Assembly: GCA_028681035.1 (NCBI GenBank)
Contig: JAQUJJ010000001.1
Location: forward strand, 1 to 64,000
Source: Candidatus Cloacimonadota bacterium
Lineage (GTDB): Bacteria; Cloacimonadota; Cloacimonadia; Cloacimonadales; Cloacimonadaceae
Direction of reading: 5' to 3'
DNA length: 64,000 nt
Below are positions 1-8,914 of this stretch, piece by piece. The notes below the pieces were generated by a model, which did no database searches, was not told the origin of the DNA, and was given only the letters and a program-made list of their open reading frames with translations. The translations under genes and the position numbers were made by a program. Within the stretch, counting starts at the first letter, position 1. Every line of letters begins with the position of its first letter.

Positions 1-1837
1 TATCAATCATTCCCTGTGAGCCAAGGCTGGTAACGATATTCTCTATCTCTTTGTGCTTGCCTACTCTTTTATTTATTTCTTCACAAATGATTGCTGTTTG
101 CTGTAAGTTATATCCTTGGGGAAGCTCTACTTTTACACTGATGGTTCCACGATCCATACTCGGGAACAGTTCCATGCCAATTATCGGTAATATTGGCAAG
201 CTGGCAATTAATACTGCTATAGTCAACAGCATAATAGTTAAGCTTCTTTTCTTAGAATGCAATACGGAGGATAAAAACCGGGAATAAACTTGGGCAAACT
301 TGTTAAACATCGCATCAAACTTCAGCCCAAACTTGCTGTCGTGCTTGCCTTCTGGGATTATCATGGAAGCCAACATTGGGGTAATTGTGAATGATGATAT
401 TAGAGAGAACATAGTAGCGAAAGTAACCGTTAAAGCAAACTCTTTAAAGAACTGACCTACCATGGAAGCCATAGAGGCTATTGGTAGGAACACCACAATA
501 TTGGTGAGTGTAGAGGCTAAAACAGCAACAGTTATCTCTGCTGTACCAATGTTTGCTGCTTCTTTGCGGGAGTTTCCCAAGTCTTTATGCCTAAAGATAT
601 TCTCCAGCACAACCACAGAGTTGGATACCAATATCCCAACTGAGGTGGATAGCCCCATCAAAGTCATCACATTTAAGGTAAATCCAGCCATCTTTAAGAA
701 CGCAAAAGTGGAGATAATTGAGATAGGCATGGATAGTGCCACAATAAGAGTGGAACGTAGGTCGTGCAGGAAGAGGAATAGCACAAGCCCTGTTAACAGA
801 ATTCCTATCAGAATATTGCCCAAGGTATCGTTAACAGTTGCTTTGGTGAAGCTACTGTCGTCGCTAATTACTTCCAATTTAACACCCTCGGGCATTTCCT
901 TTTGCAGACCGGGCAGCTTTTGTTGCACTTCTTTGGCTATATTCACTATGTTCCCATCGGAGCTTTTCGTAAGAGAAAGACGAATAATGTTTTCCTCTAT
1001 CTGATTCTTGGGGACGTTGTAATAGATAGCACGGCTGCGAACCTCTTCATTGCTGTCTATAACCTCAGCGAGATTCTTTAATTTCTTAGAGCCAAACCTG
1101 GTTGGGATATCTGTTTCTCCAATGTCTTCGAGATTCTGATATTCTCCTTTTAGGCGTACAGAATACTCTTGCGTACCGCGTTTAAAGTTACCAGCCGGCA
1201 TATCCATATTCTGGGCAGCGAGTATCTGAGTAAGCATAGGCAGTGATAGCTGGTTTTCATAGATAACTCTATCTTGCAGGAGAACGTCTATTTGCCTTTT
1301 AGTGCCACCGGTAAGGCTAACTTGGGCTACTCCGGGTATCTGTGAAAGGCGGTCTTTAATCTTGGTATCTGCAAGCTCGTACAATGCTTTTCCATCCATG
1401 TTGCCAGATAGCACGATATCCAGGAATGGCATAGCACCAAAATCTAGTTTCTGGATTACTGGTTTTTCGGCAGCAGCGGGGAAATCACGCAGGATTGCAT
1501 CCACCTTATCTTTCACTTCCTGATTGGCAATATCTACATCTTTACCCATTTTGAAAGCGATAACCACGATAGATACGCTTTCCATAGAATAGGATTGCAC
1601 ATAGTCTATTTGGCTGATTGTAGCTATTGTGTCTTCTATTTTCTTCGTTATCTGAGTTTCTATTTCACGTGGCCCGGCACCGGGATATACTGATTGGATG
1701 GATACAACAGGCAATGTAACATCCGGCATCAAGTTCAGGGGCATACCAATAAAACCTAATAAGCCGAAAACAACAAACACAAGTATGCCCATCGTTACCA
1801 GTACAGGTTTTTCTATTGCTAGTTTAGAGAGAAACAT
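1..1837 (-). CDS. RND-family efflux pump, inner-membrane subunit (partial, 3' end off the left edge)
   Basis: The frame is open from an ATG at 1837 through the left edge: 612 complete codons, roughly the first 60% of a usual RND permease (about 1,020-1,060 residues). The N-terminus (MFLSKLAIEKPVLVTMGIL) is the typical first membrane helix, followed by a periplasmic porter region with conserved text such as PGAGPREIE. Next come the helix bundle around residues 330-480, with a 'VGILVSNSVVVLENI' helix corresponding to the hydrophobic-gate segment, and the start of the second porter half. It should use the proton gradient to drive substrates into a TolC channel. It is the last gene of tolC - adaptor - RND, starting 11 bases after the adaptor stop. 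The substrate cannot be told from sequence. Being cut by the window is the only truncation seen. Confidence 0.95.
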   Translation of the reverse strand, partial: MFLSKLAIEKPVLVTMGILVFVVFGLLGFIGMPLNLMPDVTLPVVSIQSVYPGAGPREIETQITKKIEDTIATISQIDYVQSYSMESVSIVVIAFKMGKDVDIANQEVKDKVDAILRDFPAAAEKPVIQKLDFGAMPFLDIVLSGNMDGKALYELADTKIKDRLSQIPGVAQVSLTGGTKRQIDVLLQDRVIYENQLSLPMLTQILAAQNMDMPAGNFKRGTQEYSVRLKGEYQNLEDIGETDIPTRFGSKKLKNLAEVIDSNEEVRSRAIYYNVPKNQIEENIIRLSLTKSSDGNIVNIAKEVQQKLPGLQKEMPEGVKLEVISDDSSFTKATVNDTLGNILIGILLTGLVLFLFLHDLRSTLIVALSMPISIISTFAFLKMAGFTLNVMTLMGLSTSVGILVSNSVVVLENIFRHKDLGNSRKEAANIGTAEITVAVLASTLTNIVVFLPIASMASMVGQFFKEFALTVTFATMFSLISSFTITPMLASMIIPEGKHDSKFGLKFDAMFNKFAQVYSRFLSSVLHSKKRSLTIMLLTIAVLIASLPILPIIGMELFPSMDRGTISVKVELPQGYNLQQTAIICEEINKRVGKHKEIENIVTSLGSQGMID

Positions 1838-1848
1838 CTTATATCTTC

Positions 1849-2868
1849 CTATTCGATTATGCGAAGCTTGGCGTTATCATTAAGTGTATGAATTCCCTCT
1901 GTAACTAAAATGTCGCCAACAGACATGCCCGATATAACCTCAAACTCAAGAGTGTTATCAAGCCCCGTTACGATTGGGGTTTTCACTGCTTTGTTATCTA
2001 TGTTCAGCCAAACGAACTTGTCGCCATTTTCGCGTACTATAGTTTCTCGGGGTACAACAATAACATTCGGTTTACTGGAAACTTCGATTTTAATCTCAGC
2101 GGTTACCCCATAATTAATTTTACGGTTCATACCGGGGAACATAATCTCCACCCGAAAAGCCTTGCTGTTCACATCCATAGCAAGGGATATCTGGCTTACC
2201 TTTCCTGTAATAGTTTCGTCCAGCGTGCTTGCAGTTGCTTTTATACCTTTCTTTATCATTCCGATCTCAGTTTCAGGTATCATCAGCACAGCTTTGTAAC
2301 CACCCGTTGAAACAACCGTGAATAGTTCCTTGCCTGGAAACACTTTCTCACTGGGATTAACCATCATTGCGGCAATAATACCCGATATCGGTGCTCGCAC
2401 GTTTATCATCTGTTCACTTGCAGCCAGATTAGCCTTGCTTACATTGTATTGTGTCTCCACGTTATCCAAATCCTGACGGCTGATAGCTCCCTGGTTATTC
2501 AAGCGTTTCATGCGTTCGTAAACAGTTTTGATACTATTAAACGCAGAGCTTGCTTGCTCATACTGCGCGGCAGGAGTATTGGAAGGGAAGCTTACGATAA
2601 TCTGGTCTTTGCTTACTTTATCACCCACCTTGGCATTTATCTTGGTGATAATATCCGATACCATTGCCGTAGCCGTAGATTCTTCGTTTCCGCTGAGGCT
2701 TGCATTATAAATAAGTTCTTGACGGAAGGTAGTGGTTTCCACAATTATCTGGCGAACAGGGATGCCTTCTTCATTCTGGATTTGTTCCATGTTCTTACTG
2801 GAATCTTGCTTTTTTCCACAGCCAAAAAGCAGCACTGTGAGGGATAGGACGATAAGGATTTTCTTCAT
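1849..2868 (-). CDS. Periplasmic adaptor (membrane fusion) lipoprotein of the RND pump
   Basis: The protein has 339 residues from the start chosen here. An ATG 12 bases upstream (2880) overlaps the tolC stop, but the GGAG lying in between (six bases before 2868) makes the second ATG the better start. The N-terminus MKKILIVLSLTVLLFGC is a lipoprotein signal with a lipobox cysteine, so it is probably anchored by lipid in the periplasm. Order of parts: a lipoyl/barrel-sandwich half, a short alpha-hairpin rich in E/Q/N around residues 110-150, the second half (RAPISGIIAAMMVNPSEKV), then beta-barrel and membrane-proximal domains. It bridges the RND permease and the TolC channel. It is translationally coupled to tolC. 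Confidence 0.93.
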   Translation of the reverse strand: MKKILIVLSLTVLLFGCGKKQDSSKNMEQIQNEEGIPVRQIIVETTTFRQELIYNASLSGNEESTATAMVSDIITKINAKVGDKVSKDQIIVSFPSNTPAAQYEQASSAFNSIKTVYERMKRLNNQGAISRQDLDNVETQYNVSKANLAASEQMINVRAPISGIIAAMMVNPSEKVFPGKELFTVVSTGGYKAVLMIPETEIGMIKKGIKATASTLDETITGKVSQISLAMDVNSKAFRVEIMFPGMNRKINYGVTAEIKIEVSSKPNVIVVPRETIVRENGDKFVWLNIDNKAVKTPIVTGLDNTLEFEVISGMSVGDILVTEGIHTLNDNAKLRIIE

Positions 2869-2879
2869 TATATTCTCCA

Positions 2880-4256
2880 TTACAAACGGATTCCGATTGA
2901 TTTATTTAAGTTGCTATCAGCCATGATGATTTGGTAGATAGACTGAAAGTACTGTAGTTTAATAGCTTGAAGCATGATTTGAGCGTCGAATACTTCCAAC
3001 TGAATGCCCACCTGGTTATCGTAACGAACCTGGGCAAGTTCAAGGCTACGCTGTGCTAAACTGATATTCTGAGTTTGAACTTCATAGTTACTTCTGGCAT
3101 GTTGTAGTATCTGATGATTCTGCTTAATCTGCAAGCTTATCAGCTCTTCTGCATCTCTTTGTTGCAAGCGAGCTTGCTGATAATCATGGTTTGCAAAGCT
3201 ACGCTTTGAGCTATTGGAAAAGCCCGTAAACAAAGGGATTTGAAAGCCAATACCTACACCGTATTTAGAACCAAAATCGTCTCTTTCAATCCCATAATCA
3301 TCCGCTGCTGTAAACAGAGAATAATCAGCGGTAAGTGCTATATTAGGAAGGTAGTTCCCTTTCTCTGCATTATACCTAATCTGCATGATTTGGCTGTTTA
3401 TGTCAGCAAGTTCCAATTCAGTGCGATTTGCCAATCCTTGTGTAGTAGCTTCATCAAGGCTTATCTCGGAATCAGGCGGAAGTACAAAATCACCTTCGGG
3501 GACTACCGTTAAATCTTCGGAGCCGATCTGTTTTCTGAATGCCGAAACAGCAAGAGTGTAGTTATTCTCTGCCTGTAGAACTTGAGGTTCCAGCTTAGCT
3601 ACTTCCAATCTGGCACGCAAAACATCAAACTCAGCTACTTGTCCCTCTGTAGCAAAAAGCTGCACTCGTTGCAAATGTCTATTTGCCAAAGCCAAGCCAT
3701 CAATCTGCACATCCCATAGCTTCTTTGCTAAAAGACATTGGTAAAAAACCTCAGAAGTTTGCAGCACTACATCCTGCTCGGTAAGAGTATAGCGGAGTTT
3801 CTGAATGCTGCGAAATCGATCCACCGCACGGATGCCATTAATCAGCTTTCCGCCTAAGAATACTACCTGATCCATCTTCAACTGCATGGCAAAAGAGCCT
3901 TCTTTCATGGGTGAAGAGGGGATCATGGAATTCACCACTCCCGCCATTACACCCGCCAGATAGTTATCATCATCTGTAGCAGTGGCACTCAAACCACCGG
4001 AAATATCAACGGGAGAAGGAACAGCAGATTTTGGCAGATTGGTTGCCGAAAGACCGTAGGCTCCCTGAAGGCTTAGCTGCGGAAGCAAGTTTCCACGCAC
4101 ATCTTTATAAGTTTGTTCTGCTTTATACACATCTTCCATTGCCATCAGCAATTCTTTGTTATTTTTCTTAGCTTGGCTGATGCTGTCATTCAAGCTAATT
4201 CCCCATAACAGGGAGAACAGAACAAGTGGAACTATGGTTAATAGAATTCTCTTCAT
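2880..4256 (-). CDS. TolC-family outer-membrane efflux channel
   Basis: This is a 458-residue protein with a Sec signal peptide (MKRILLTIVPLVLFSLLWG) and two repeats of the outer-membrane efflux protein fold, long alpha-helical with ALA-rich heptads (for example LDEATTQGLANRTELELADI and the C-terminal NISLAQRSLELAQVRYDNQ segment). Trimers would form the exit duct for the adaptor and RND pump encoded just downstream. The start has GAGG eight bases upstream. The stop TAA shares a base with an upstream ATG of the adaptor gene. It is the first gene of the pump operon, behind a promoter overlapped by a palindrome. Confidence 0.93.
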   Translation of the reverse strand: MKRILLTIVPLVLFSLLWGISLNDSISQAKKNNKELLMAMEDVYKAEQTYKDVRGNLLPQLSLQGAYGLSATNLPKSAVPSPVDISGGLSATATDDDNYLAGVMAGVVNSMIPSSPMKEGSFAMQLKMDQVVFLGGKLINGIRAVDRFRSIQKLRYTLTEQDVVLQTSEVFYQCLLAKKLWDVQIDGLALANRHLQRVQLFATEGQVAEFDVLRARLEVAKLEPQVLQAENNYTLAVSAFRKQIGSEDLTVVPEGDFVLPPDSEISLDEATTQGLANRTELELADINSQIMQIRYNAEKGNYLPNIALTADYSLFTAADDYGIERDDFGSKYGVGIGFQIPLFTGFSNSSKRSFANHDYQQARLQQRDAEELISLQIKQNHQILQHARSNYEVQTQNISLAQRSLELAQVRYDNQVGIQLEVFDAQIMLQAIKLQYFQSIYQIIMADSNLNKSIGIRL

Positions 4257-4321
4257 TATTTAAACCTCAACTATCGATTATAATTAGATATAGGCAACTT
4301 ACTGAGTTTTTGTAGCATAAT

Positions 4322-4359
4322 ATTATAGCTCAAACTGCCTATGGTGACATTACTGTCAA
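4322..4359 (-). promoter_or_regulatory. Promoter region of the efflux operon with overlapping palindrome
   Basis: On the minus strand a perfect -10 (TATAAT, 4322-4327) lies about 65 bases upstream of the tolC ATG. Upstream sits TGACA-ttac-TGTCA (4345-4358), a perfect 5-bp inverted repeat that contains a TTGACA match (4354-4359) 26 bases from the -10. That distance is too long for a normal -35, so the real -35 is uncertain. The palindrome is placed as an operator for the neighbouring TetR protein would be; the binding itself is inferred. Confidence 0.55.
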
Positions 4360-4373
4360 GCAAATTGATGTAG

Positions 4374-5069
4374 TCAAACATTCTTCTGTACAACGGTTAT
4401 ATGGTTGATTACTGCTTCCCAAAGCACATCAAGCATCTTGGTGAAATTCAAGTTCTTAATCTGTATCAACATATCATATTCATGCGTTTCATTACATTTC
4501 CCTTTTTGATAAGGCGAATCTTTAATCTGGTCCATAAGATTAATTATCCCTATGCTACCCATCCACAAGGTCATGCCTACCTCAAGTGGATCAATATCTG
4601 CCCTAAATATTCCTTGCTTGATGCCTTCGGCAATCGGGTTACACACGAGCTGCCATATTCTTTTGTTAGCTACTACCAAATCATAACTAATCTCATACTT
4701 TGTAAAGACGATTTCATCAGTTAGTTCAAGGGTATTCAGCAATTTGTAGTAAGCCGGATATTTATGGAAAAAGGACAAATATGCCCTTCCCAGAGCATGA
4801 AGGTTTTCCCGAACTGTATTTTTAGAGTTTTGAGAAGCCTCAATAGCCTCGCAAAAAACATTCACCACGATGAGGAGAACAGTTAAAAATAACTCTTCCT
4901 TGTTTTTGAAATACAGATAAAGTGTCGCCTTGCTCAGTTCTGCCTGCGTAGCTATCTCATCCATCGTTGCATCTGCTAGTCCTTTTTTAAAAAAGACCTG
5001 GGATGCCGCTTCGATGATATCGTCTCGGCGCTGTTCTTTTTCCCGCTGTCTTCGTTCACGGATTCCCAT
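4374..5069 (-). CDS. TetR/AcrR-family transcriptional regulator
   Basis: A 231-residue protein with an N-terminal TetR helix-turn-helix (about residues 15-60: IIEAASQVFFKKG, then ELSKATLYLYFKNKEELF) and a helical C-terminal ligand domain. AGGAG stands seven bases before the ATG. It lies directly upstream of the tolC-adaptor-RND operon on the same strand, separated by a promoter with a palindrome, and its own 5' region carries three GGTCA-type half-sites. Local control of the pump and autoregulation are the natural inference. The ligand is unknown. The gene lies between two palindromic regions, so it is probably its own transcription unit. Confidence 0.93.
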   Translation of the reverse strand: MGIRERRQREKEQRRDDIIEAASQVFFKKGLADATMDEIATQAELSKATLYLYFKNKEELFLTVLLIVVNVFCEAIEASQNSKNTVRENLHALGRAYLSFFHKYPAYYKLLNTLELTDEIVFTKYEISYDLVVANKRIWQLVCNPIAEGIKQGIFRADIDPLEVGMTLWMGSIGIINLMDQIKDSPYQKGKCNETHEYDMLIQIKNLNFTKMLDVLWEAVINHITVVQKNV

Positions 5070-5094
5070 AAATCATCTCCTGTTAATAACCAGC

Positions 5095-5118
5095 GGTCAT
5101 ATGGTTGACCGATGGTCA
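5095..5118. promoter_or_regulatory. Operator-like half-site cluster upstream of tetR
   Basis: Three half-sites occur in 24 bases: GGTCA (5095-5099), TGACC (5106-5110) and GGTCA (5114-5118). The first two form a perfect inverted repeat with a 6-bp spacer; the last two form a second one sharing the middle half-site. They lie 26-49 bases upstream of the tetR start. A TTGACA (minus strand, 5153-5158) lies upstream and could be the -35. The layout fits TetR autoregulation, which is inferred. Confidence 0.5.
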
Positions 5119-5219
5119 CAAACAAATTCAGGGTTACTATACTGTCAAGCGGTATTTTGGATTTTGACTTTTTTAAAATCGGCGACGGTATCTTCCAAGA
5201 CAAGGATTGCTATATTCAA

Positions 5220-5423
5220 ACTCCTCTTATTGGGCTGCCAATCTCCGAATTGGCAGAGACAGTGAAACTGTCTGAAAAGCATTCTACGGATGCTGTGGCA
5301 AATCGTAGTTTGCCACCCCATGCACCAGCATAGGTTTCTCCTTGCTTGCATTGCCCTATCATTGCCCACCTAATGCCCACCACAAGGGCAATGAGTGGGC
5401 AATGATAGGGCAGTGCAAGCAAG
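5220..5423 (+). repeat. Composite hairpin element, copy A (four hairpins plus 11-bp-phased palindrome)
   Basis: From 5235 four hairpins follow almost without gaps: CTGCCAAT/ATTGGCAG (5235-5256), AGACAGT/ACTGTCT (5257-5273), AGCATTC/GGATGCT (5278-5294, one T-G pair) and GTGGCAAA/TTTGCCAC (5295-5316). After a 24-nt link comes a large palindrome, 5341-5423, with 29-nt arms (one wobble) and a further paired core. Its TGCCC boxes start at 5352, 5363 and 5374 and the mirrored GGGCA boxes at 5386, 5397 and 5408, all 11 bp apart. The whole element is present in reverse orientation at 21146-21336, with matching loop sequences. No protein is encoded. It lies between tetR and the terminator of the lipoprotein gene. 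Confidence 0.85.
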
Positions 5424-5475
5424 CTTACATGTAGAACGGCATTCCGATACTGCTGATTGAGAAAAGTAACTCAAG

Positions 5476-5502
5476 AAAAAAAACCGACCTAAGTAGGTCG
5501 GT
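5476..5502 (-). terminator. Rho-independent terminator of the folD/lipoprotein operon
   Basis: On the minus strand an ACCGACCT/AGGTCGGT stem with a 4-base loop is followed by seven or more T residues. It lies about 30 bases past the stop of the lipoprotein gene. The stem is perfect, a textbook intrinsic terminator. Confidence 0.9.
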
Positions 5503-5531
5503 TTACAATTATACCTTATCTATTGGTGCAG

Positions 5532-7964
5532 CTATTGTACGCCGCACTCACTAATGATTGTATTAATCATCGCTCTGGCATCATCCGCTACCATATAGGA
5601 CAGCGGGAAACCAAATGTGTAAGCTTTCCCGCCAGAGGGATTGGTCTTGCGTATTCCCACAGGTTGGTTAGCAAATGAATTGAAAATAGTTGAATCTGCT
5701 GGAGAATAGTTATCAGTTCCAACAGGTTTGCATCCCAGCTTATAAATTGTTTCTCCAGTAGCACTCTTGAAATAGGCAACTGAACCTATGCCTTTATAGC
5801 GAGTGTTAATAAGATTAAAGTAACTGTCGGTTGTATTCAACGCTATATCATTAAAGCCTGTAGCACTGGAGATAGCTTTGTAAAAGAATGGGTTAGTATT
5901 AACAGATGTGCTCATTATTTTAAGTGCACTACTATTAGGAATGCCCATGGCGTTAATTAAGGTGTTCCTTCTTCCAAATGGTGAAACATCTGTGATCGCA
6001 GCCGTTAGCCTGCTAGTGTGAGAAACTACAAGATTTCCTCCATTTAGCATATACAAAGCTAAAGCATCGGCATTATTTACTAGACCATCTGGTTCCTCTA
6101 AACGCCCGGCAGCACTTGGATTGTCATTGTGATACAAAACCATCTTATACTTTTGCAAATCACTCAAAGCAAGCTGTCTGTTTCTCGCATCGGAATATGT
6201 ATCCTGGTCATTAAGTCCTGCCTTTGATTGATTAATGAAACGGGGAGTACCTGTATAGTTTTGGAATAATGATTCATAGTAACTCTGCACAGCAACTTGA
6301 GGCGAATAACTGTTGTGTATCTTATCGTCATCAATCACTAACACACCGCTACGCAATGAGGGAGGATTATATCTATGCAGATAGAATCTAAATTCTGCGG
6401 GAATGGGATCTACCACACCTTGTAAATCTTCACAGGCAATTTGGAAAACATGTTCTCCTGGCTCGGCATTATCTGGAATTGGTAATCCAGTAAGCAAAAT
6501 TGATTGACCAATTACCGAAGTAACGGGAATTCTAAGCCACCAATCTCCGCTAGCATCCTGTGTCCTAAGATGAGCATATGGTGGGAAATCATAAGCGTCA
6601 TTATCATAACGCAACCAATAATAAGTAATCTCACTTAAGTAATTCACTCCCGTATTTCTATCACGGACAACATCTACCTTTTTGCCATAAGGGTTTTGGT
6701 CTTCATAGATGAACACTGTGTCATTTTCTACTTTTGCATATTCTCCAGACCAGCCCCAACGGAGCCACAGTTTCAAATTATTCGAATACACGGCGGTATT
6801 CTTACCTTCCAAATCTTTGAAAAATGGAGTAGCCCATCTCTGAGCACCTTGAGTGAATTGAGTGGGTAAAACCTCTGGAGTAGTGGCGTCTCCCCAGTCC
6901 TCATAATGATAATCACCCATAGCATAGGTCTTTTTTCCATAGACTAAGCTCTTTGGGCTAAAACCAGCTTTAACTTGGAAAGTCATTACCGTACCAGAAC
7001 TCGTAAGCGAAACAACACCACCCCTGTCTGTAACTCTGGCAATAACACGAGTTTTAGAGATGGCATTACCATTGGCATCATAATCGTAGCTAATAGGAGG
7101 GTTAGATCTGAGATTTAAAAGGAACTGATTAATCTGCAATAACTGACCTGCTTCAACATGTTGAGTTTTAGTATCTATCCACACTAGGCTTTCAGGGGGA
7201 GTAATCACAGTGCCTAAAAGATCTGTTTTCTGAAGCTGGAATTCGTATTTGAATGGAATAGTCGGCAGAGCTGGATCACCACCTCCCATAGAAAAACTTA
7301 GTTTAAGTCCTGCACCAACAATTTTACCATTGGCATTACCTTTGGTAGTAGATACAACGCAGGTAGGACGAATCGATGTTGTAGCAAAATTACGCCAGGC
7401 TACATTGGAGGTTATTGCCCCGCGATTATCAATAGCAACCACTTCAAAACGGCTTGCTTTCTGCAAAGGATTTCCATCTTCATCAGCAGCGGGGAAATTG
7501 ATTTCTGCATACTTCTGTGATGTCCAAATTGTACGCCTTGTTGCTAGTGAGTCTAGAGAATTGGTTTCGTCCTCGCCCGGAACGTAGTGGATAACCCATC
7601 CACCTCTTGGGTCAAGGTCAAGCAAATTTTGCGGGATGAGATTGTCTGCGGCGGAAGATAGATGCTCATAGCCAGGAGTTGCAATAGGTTTTCCATTTTC
7701 ATCCAAAACTCTGAAAGCATAGCCTGTTACAATACCGTCTTTATCCCAAGCATGCCAGTATATACGTTGATGAAAACTGTAAACTAGGGCTGTATTATAT
7801 CCTGCGGCAACATAGGTGCTGTCCCAACCTTCAAACGAGGTTATCTGTATTTCAGGTGCTTGGTTACCCAAGCGGTTTCCAGATTTGCCACAGCCTGTAA
7901 TAATTAGCATGACTGTTAGCATCATTAACATGATGGACAAGAGTTTAAAGCTCTTAATTTGCAT
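5532..7964 (-). CDS. Large surface lipoprotein of unknown function
   Basis: The protein has 810 residues from the start chosen here, the second ATG of an ATGATG pair, four bases after GGGAGG. It has a lipoprotein signal ending LIITGC, then a long extracytoplasmic region of beta-rich, Ig/fibronectin-like segments (ITSFEGWDSTYVAAGYN and others). The C-terminal third looks like a Rossmann-type or GATase-like fold: GVLVIDDDKIHN, YKMVLYHNDNP and LYMLNGGNLVVSHTSR recall the DUF4350/ThuA style, but I do not recognise a named family with confidence. Its start lies inside the folD 3' end, so the two are translationally coupled, although no functional link is evident. It is the last gene before a strong terminator. 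Confidence 0.85.
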   Translation of the reverse strand: MQIKSFKLLSIMLMMLTVMLIITGCGKSGNRLGNQAPEIQITSFEGWDSTYVAAGYNTALVYSFHQRIYWHAWDKDGIVTGYAFRVLDENGKPIATPGYEHLSSAADNLIPQNLLDLDPRGGWVIHYVPGEDETNSLDSLATRRTIWTSQKYAEINFPAADEDGNPLQKASRFEVVAIDNRGAITSNVAWRNFATTSIRPTCVVSTTKGNANGKIVGAGLKLSFSMGGGDPALPTIPFKYEFQLQKTDLLGTVITPPESLVWIDTKTQHVEAGQLLQINQFLLNLRSNPPISYDYDANGNAISKTRVIARVTDRGGVVSLTSSGTVMTFQVKAGFSPKSLVYGKKTYAMGDYHYEDWGDATTPEVLPTQFTQGAQRWATPFFKDLEGKNTAVYSNNLKLWLRWGWSGEYAKVENDTVFIYEDQNPYGKKVDVVRDRNTGVNYLSEITYYWLRYDNDAYDFPPYAHLRTQDASGDWWLRIPVTSVIGQSILLTGLPIPDNAEPGEHVFQIACEDLQGVVDPIPAEFRFYLHRYNPPSLRSGVLVIDDDKIHNSYSPQVAVQSYYESLFQNYTGTPRFINQSKAGLNDQDTYSDARNRQLALSDLQKYKMVLYHNDNPSAAGRLEEPDGLVNNADALALYMLNGGNLVVSHTSRLTAAITDVSPFGRRNTLINAMGIPNSSALKIMSTSVNTNPFFYKAISSATGFNDIALNTTDSYFNLINTRYKGIGSVAYFKSATGETIYKLGCKPVGTDNYSPADSTIFNSFANQPVGIRKTNPSGGKAYTFGFPLSYMVADDARAMINTIISECGVQ

Positions 7965-8907
7965 CATTCCTCCCAAACATCTGATTTTTATCTTCTTGAT
8001 TGGCATTAAAAATGAACGTGATAAATTCGTCAATAGTTTTATTGACACCTATTTGTACAAAGCAGGCTTTTATTAGATTCAGAAACAAAACTGAGGTGGT
8101 TATTCTTCCTATACCGCCAGGTACAGGAGTGATAGCTATAGCTTTGTCTAAGCACGAGTTGTAGTCAACGTCACCCACGTACTTAGATTTTCCTTCTTCG
8201 TTAATAATCTCGTTAATACCCACATCCAACAATATGGCATTTTCTTTCACCATATCGGAACCTACAAAGTTACTTTTACCAATCGCCGCAATTAAAATAT
8301 CGGCATTCCGGGTAATGTCTTTCAGATTATTGGTTTTGCTGTGGCATACTGTAACAGTTGCATTAGTAAATGCTTTTTTCCATAGTAATATGTTTGCCAA
8401 AGGCTTTCCAACAACGCTGCTTCTGCCTAGGATTACGAGATTCTTTCCCATTGGGTCTATATGGTAATAACGCATTAAATAATAAACCGCAGCAGGAGTG
8501 CAGGGCAATAATCCATCTGCCTCAATCATTATCTTGCCGAGATTTAGGGGGTGTAAACAATCCAGGTCTTTATCTGGATTTATAGCGAAATTGATAGCGT
8601 TGTCGTTGATATGCTTAGGCAAAGGTTTCTGAATCATGATGCCATTAATCGCAGGATCAGAATTGGCAGCTTTGATAAAATCCAGCAATTCCTGTTCAGA
8701 GGTATTCTCTGGTAATTGCTTTAGGGTTGTTTTACATCCAAGCTTTGTTCCGTGTTTAATAATGCTTTGAACATAATATGCCGATGCAGAGTCATTGCCA
8801 ACTTGAATCAATAACATTTGGGGTATTATGCCATGTTCGTTAATCAGTTTTATGGAAGCCCTGTCTAGTAAGGTTGCAACAGGTTTTCCATTAAGCACTT
8901 TTTCCAT
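7954..8907 (-). CDS. folD: FolD-family methylene-THF dehydrogenase/cyclohydrolase with altered active site
   Basis: This 317-residue protein has the FolD landmarks in order: QVGNDSAS, GIMIQKPLPKHI, DKDLDCLHPLN, the Rossmann motif VILGRSSVVGKP, LLDVGINEI, GDVDY and ITPVPGGIG. FolD normally oxidises methylene-THF and hydrolyses methenyl-THF in the cytoplasm. Two changes stand out. The YVxxK motif carrying the catalytic lysine reads YVQSI, so the lysine is isoleucine. The PGGVGPMT loop reads PGGIGRIT, with arginine for proline. Loss of the lysine would be expected to impair the cyclohydrolase step. The gene sits seven bases after ymdB and overlaps the lipoprotein gene. About 25 residues after the conserved end are extra. 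Confidence 0.92.
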   Translation of the reverse strand: MEKVLNGKPVATLLDRASIKLINEHGIIPQMLLIQVGNDSASAYYVQSIIKHGTKLGCKTTLKQLPENTSEQELLDFIKAANSDPAINGIMIQKPLPKHINDNAINFAINPDKDLDCLHPLNLGKIMIEADGLLPCTPAAVYYLMRYYHIDPMGKNLVILGRSSVVGKPLANILLWKKAFTNATVTVCHSKTNNLKDITRNADILIAAIGKSNFVGSDMVKENAILLDVGINEIINEEGKSKYVGDVDYNSCLDKAIAITPVPGGIGRITTSVLFLNLIKACFVQIGVNKTIDEFITFIFNANQEDKNQMFGRNDAN

Positions 8908-8914
8908 AATCTCC

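Noticed and set aside
5145..5422. Short overlapping ORFs between tetR and the lipoprotein gene
   Set aside because: They run through the palindromic composite element on both strands; the same pseudo-peptides recur at copy B because the DNA recurs.
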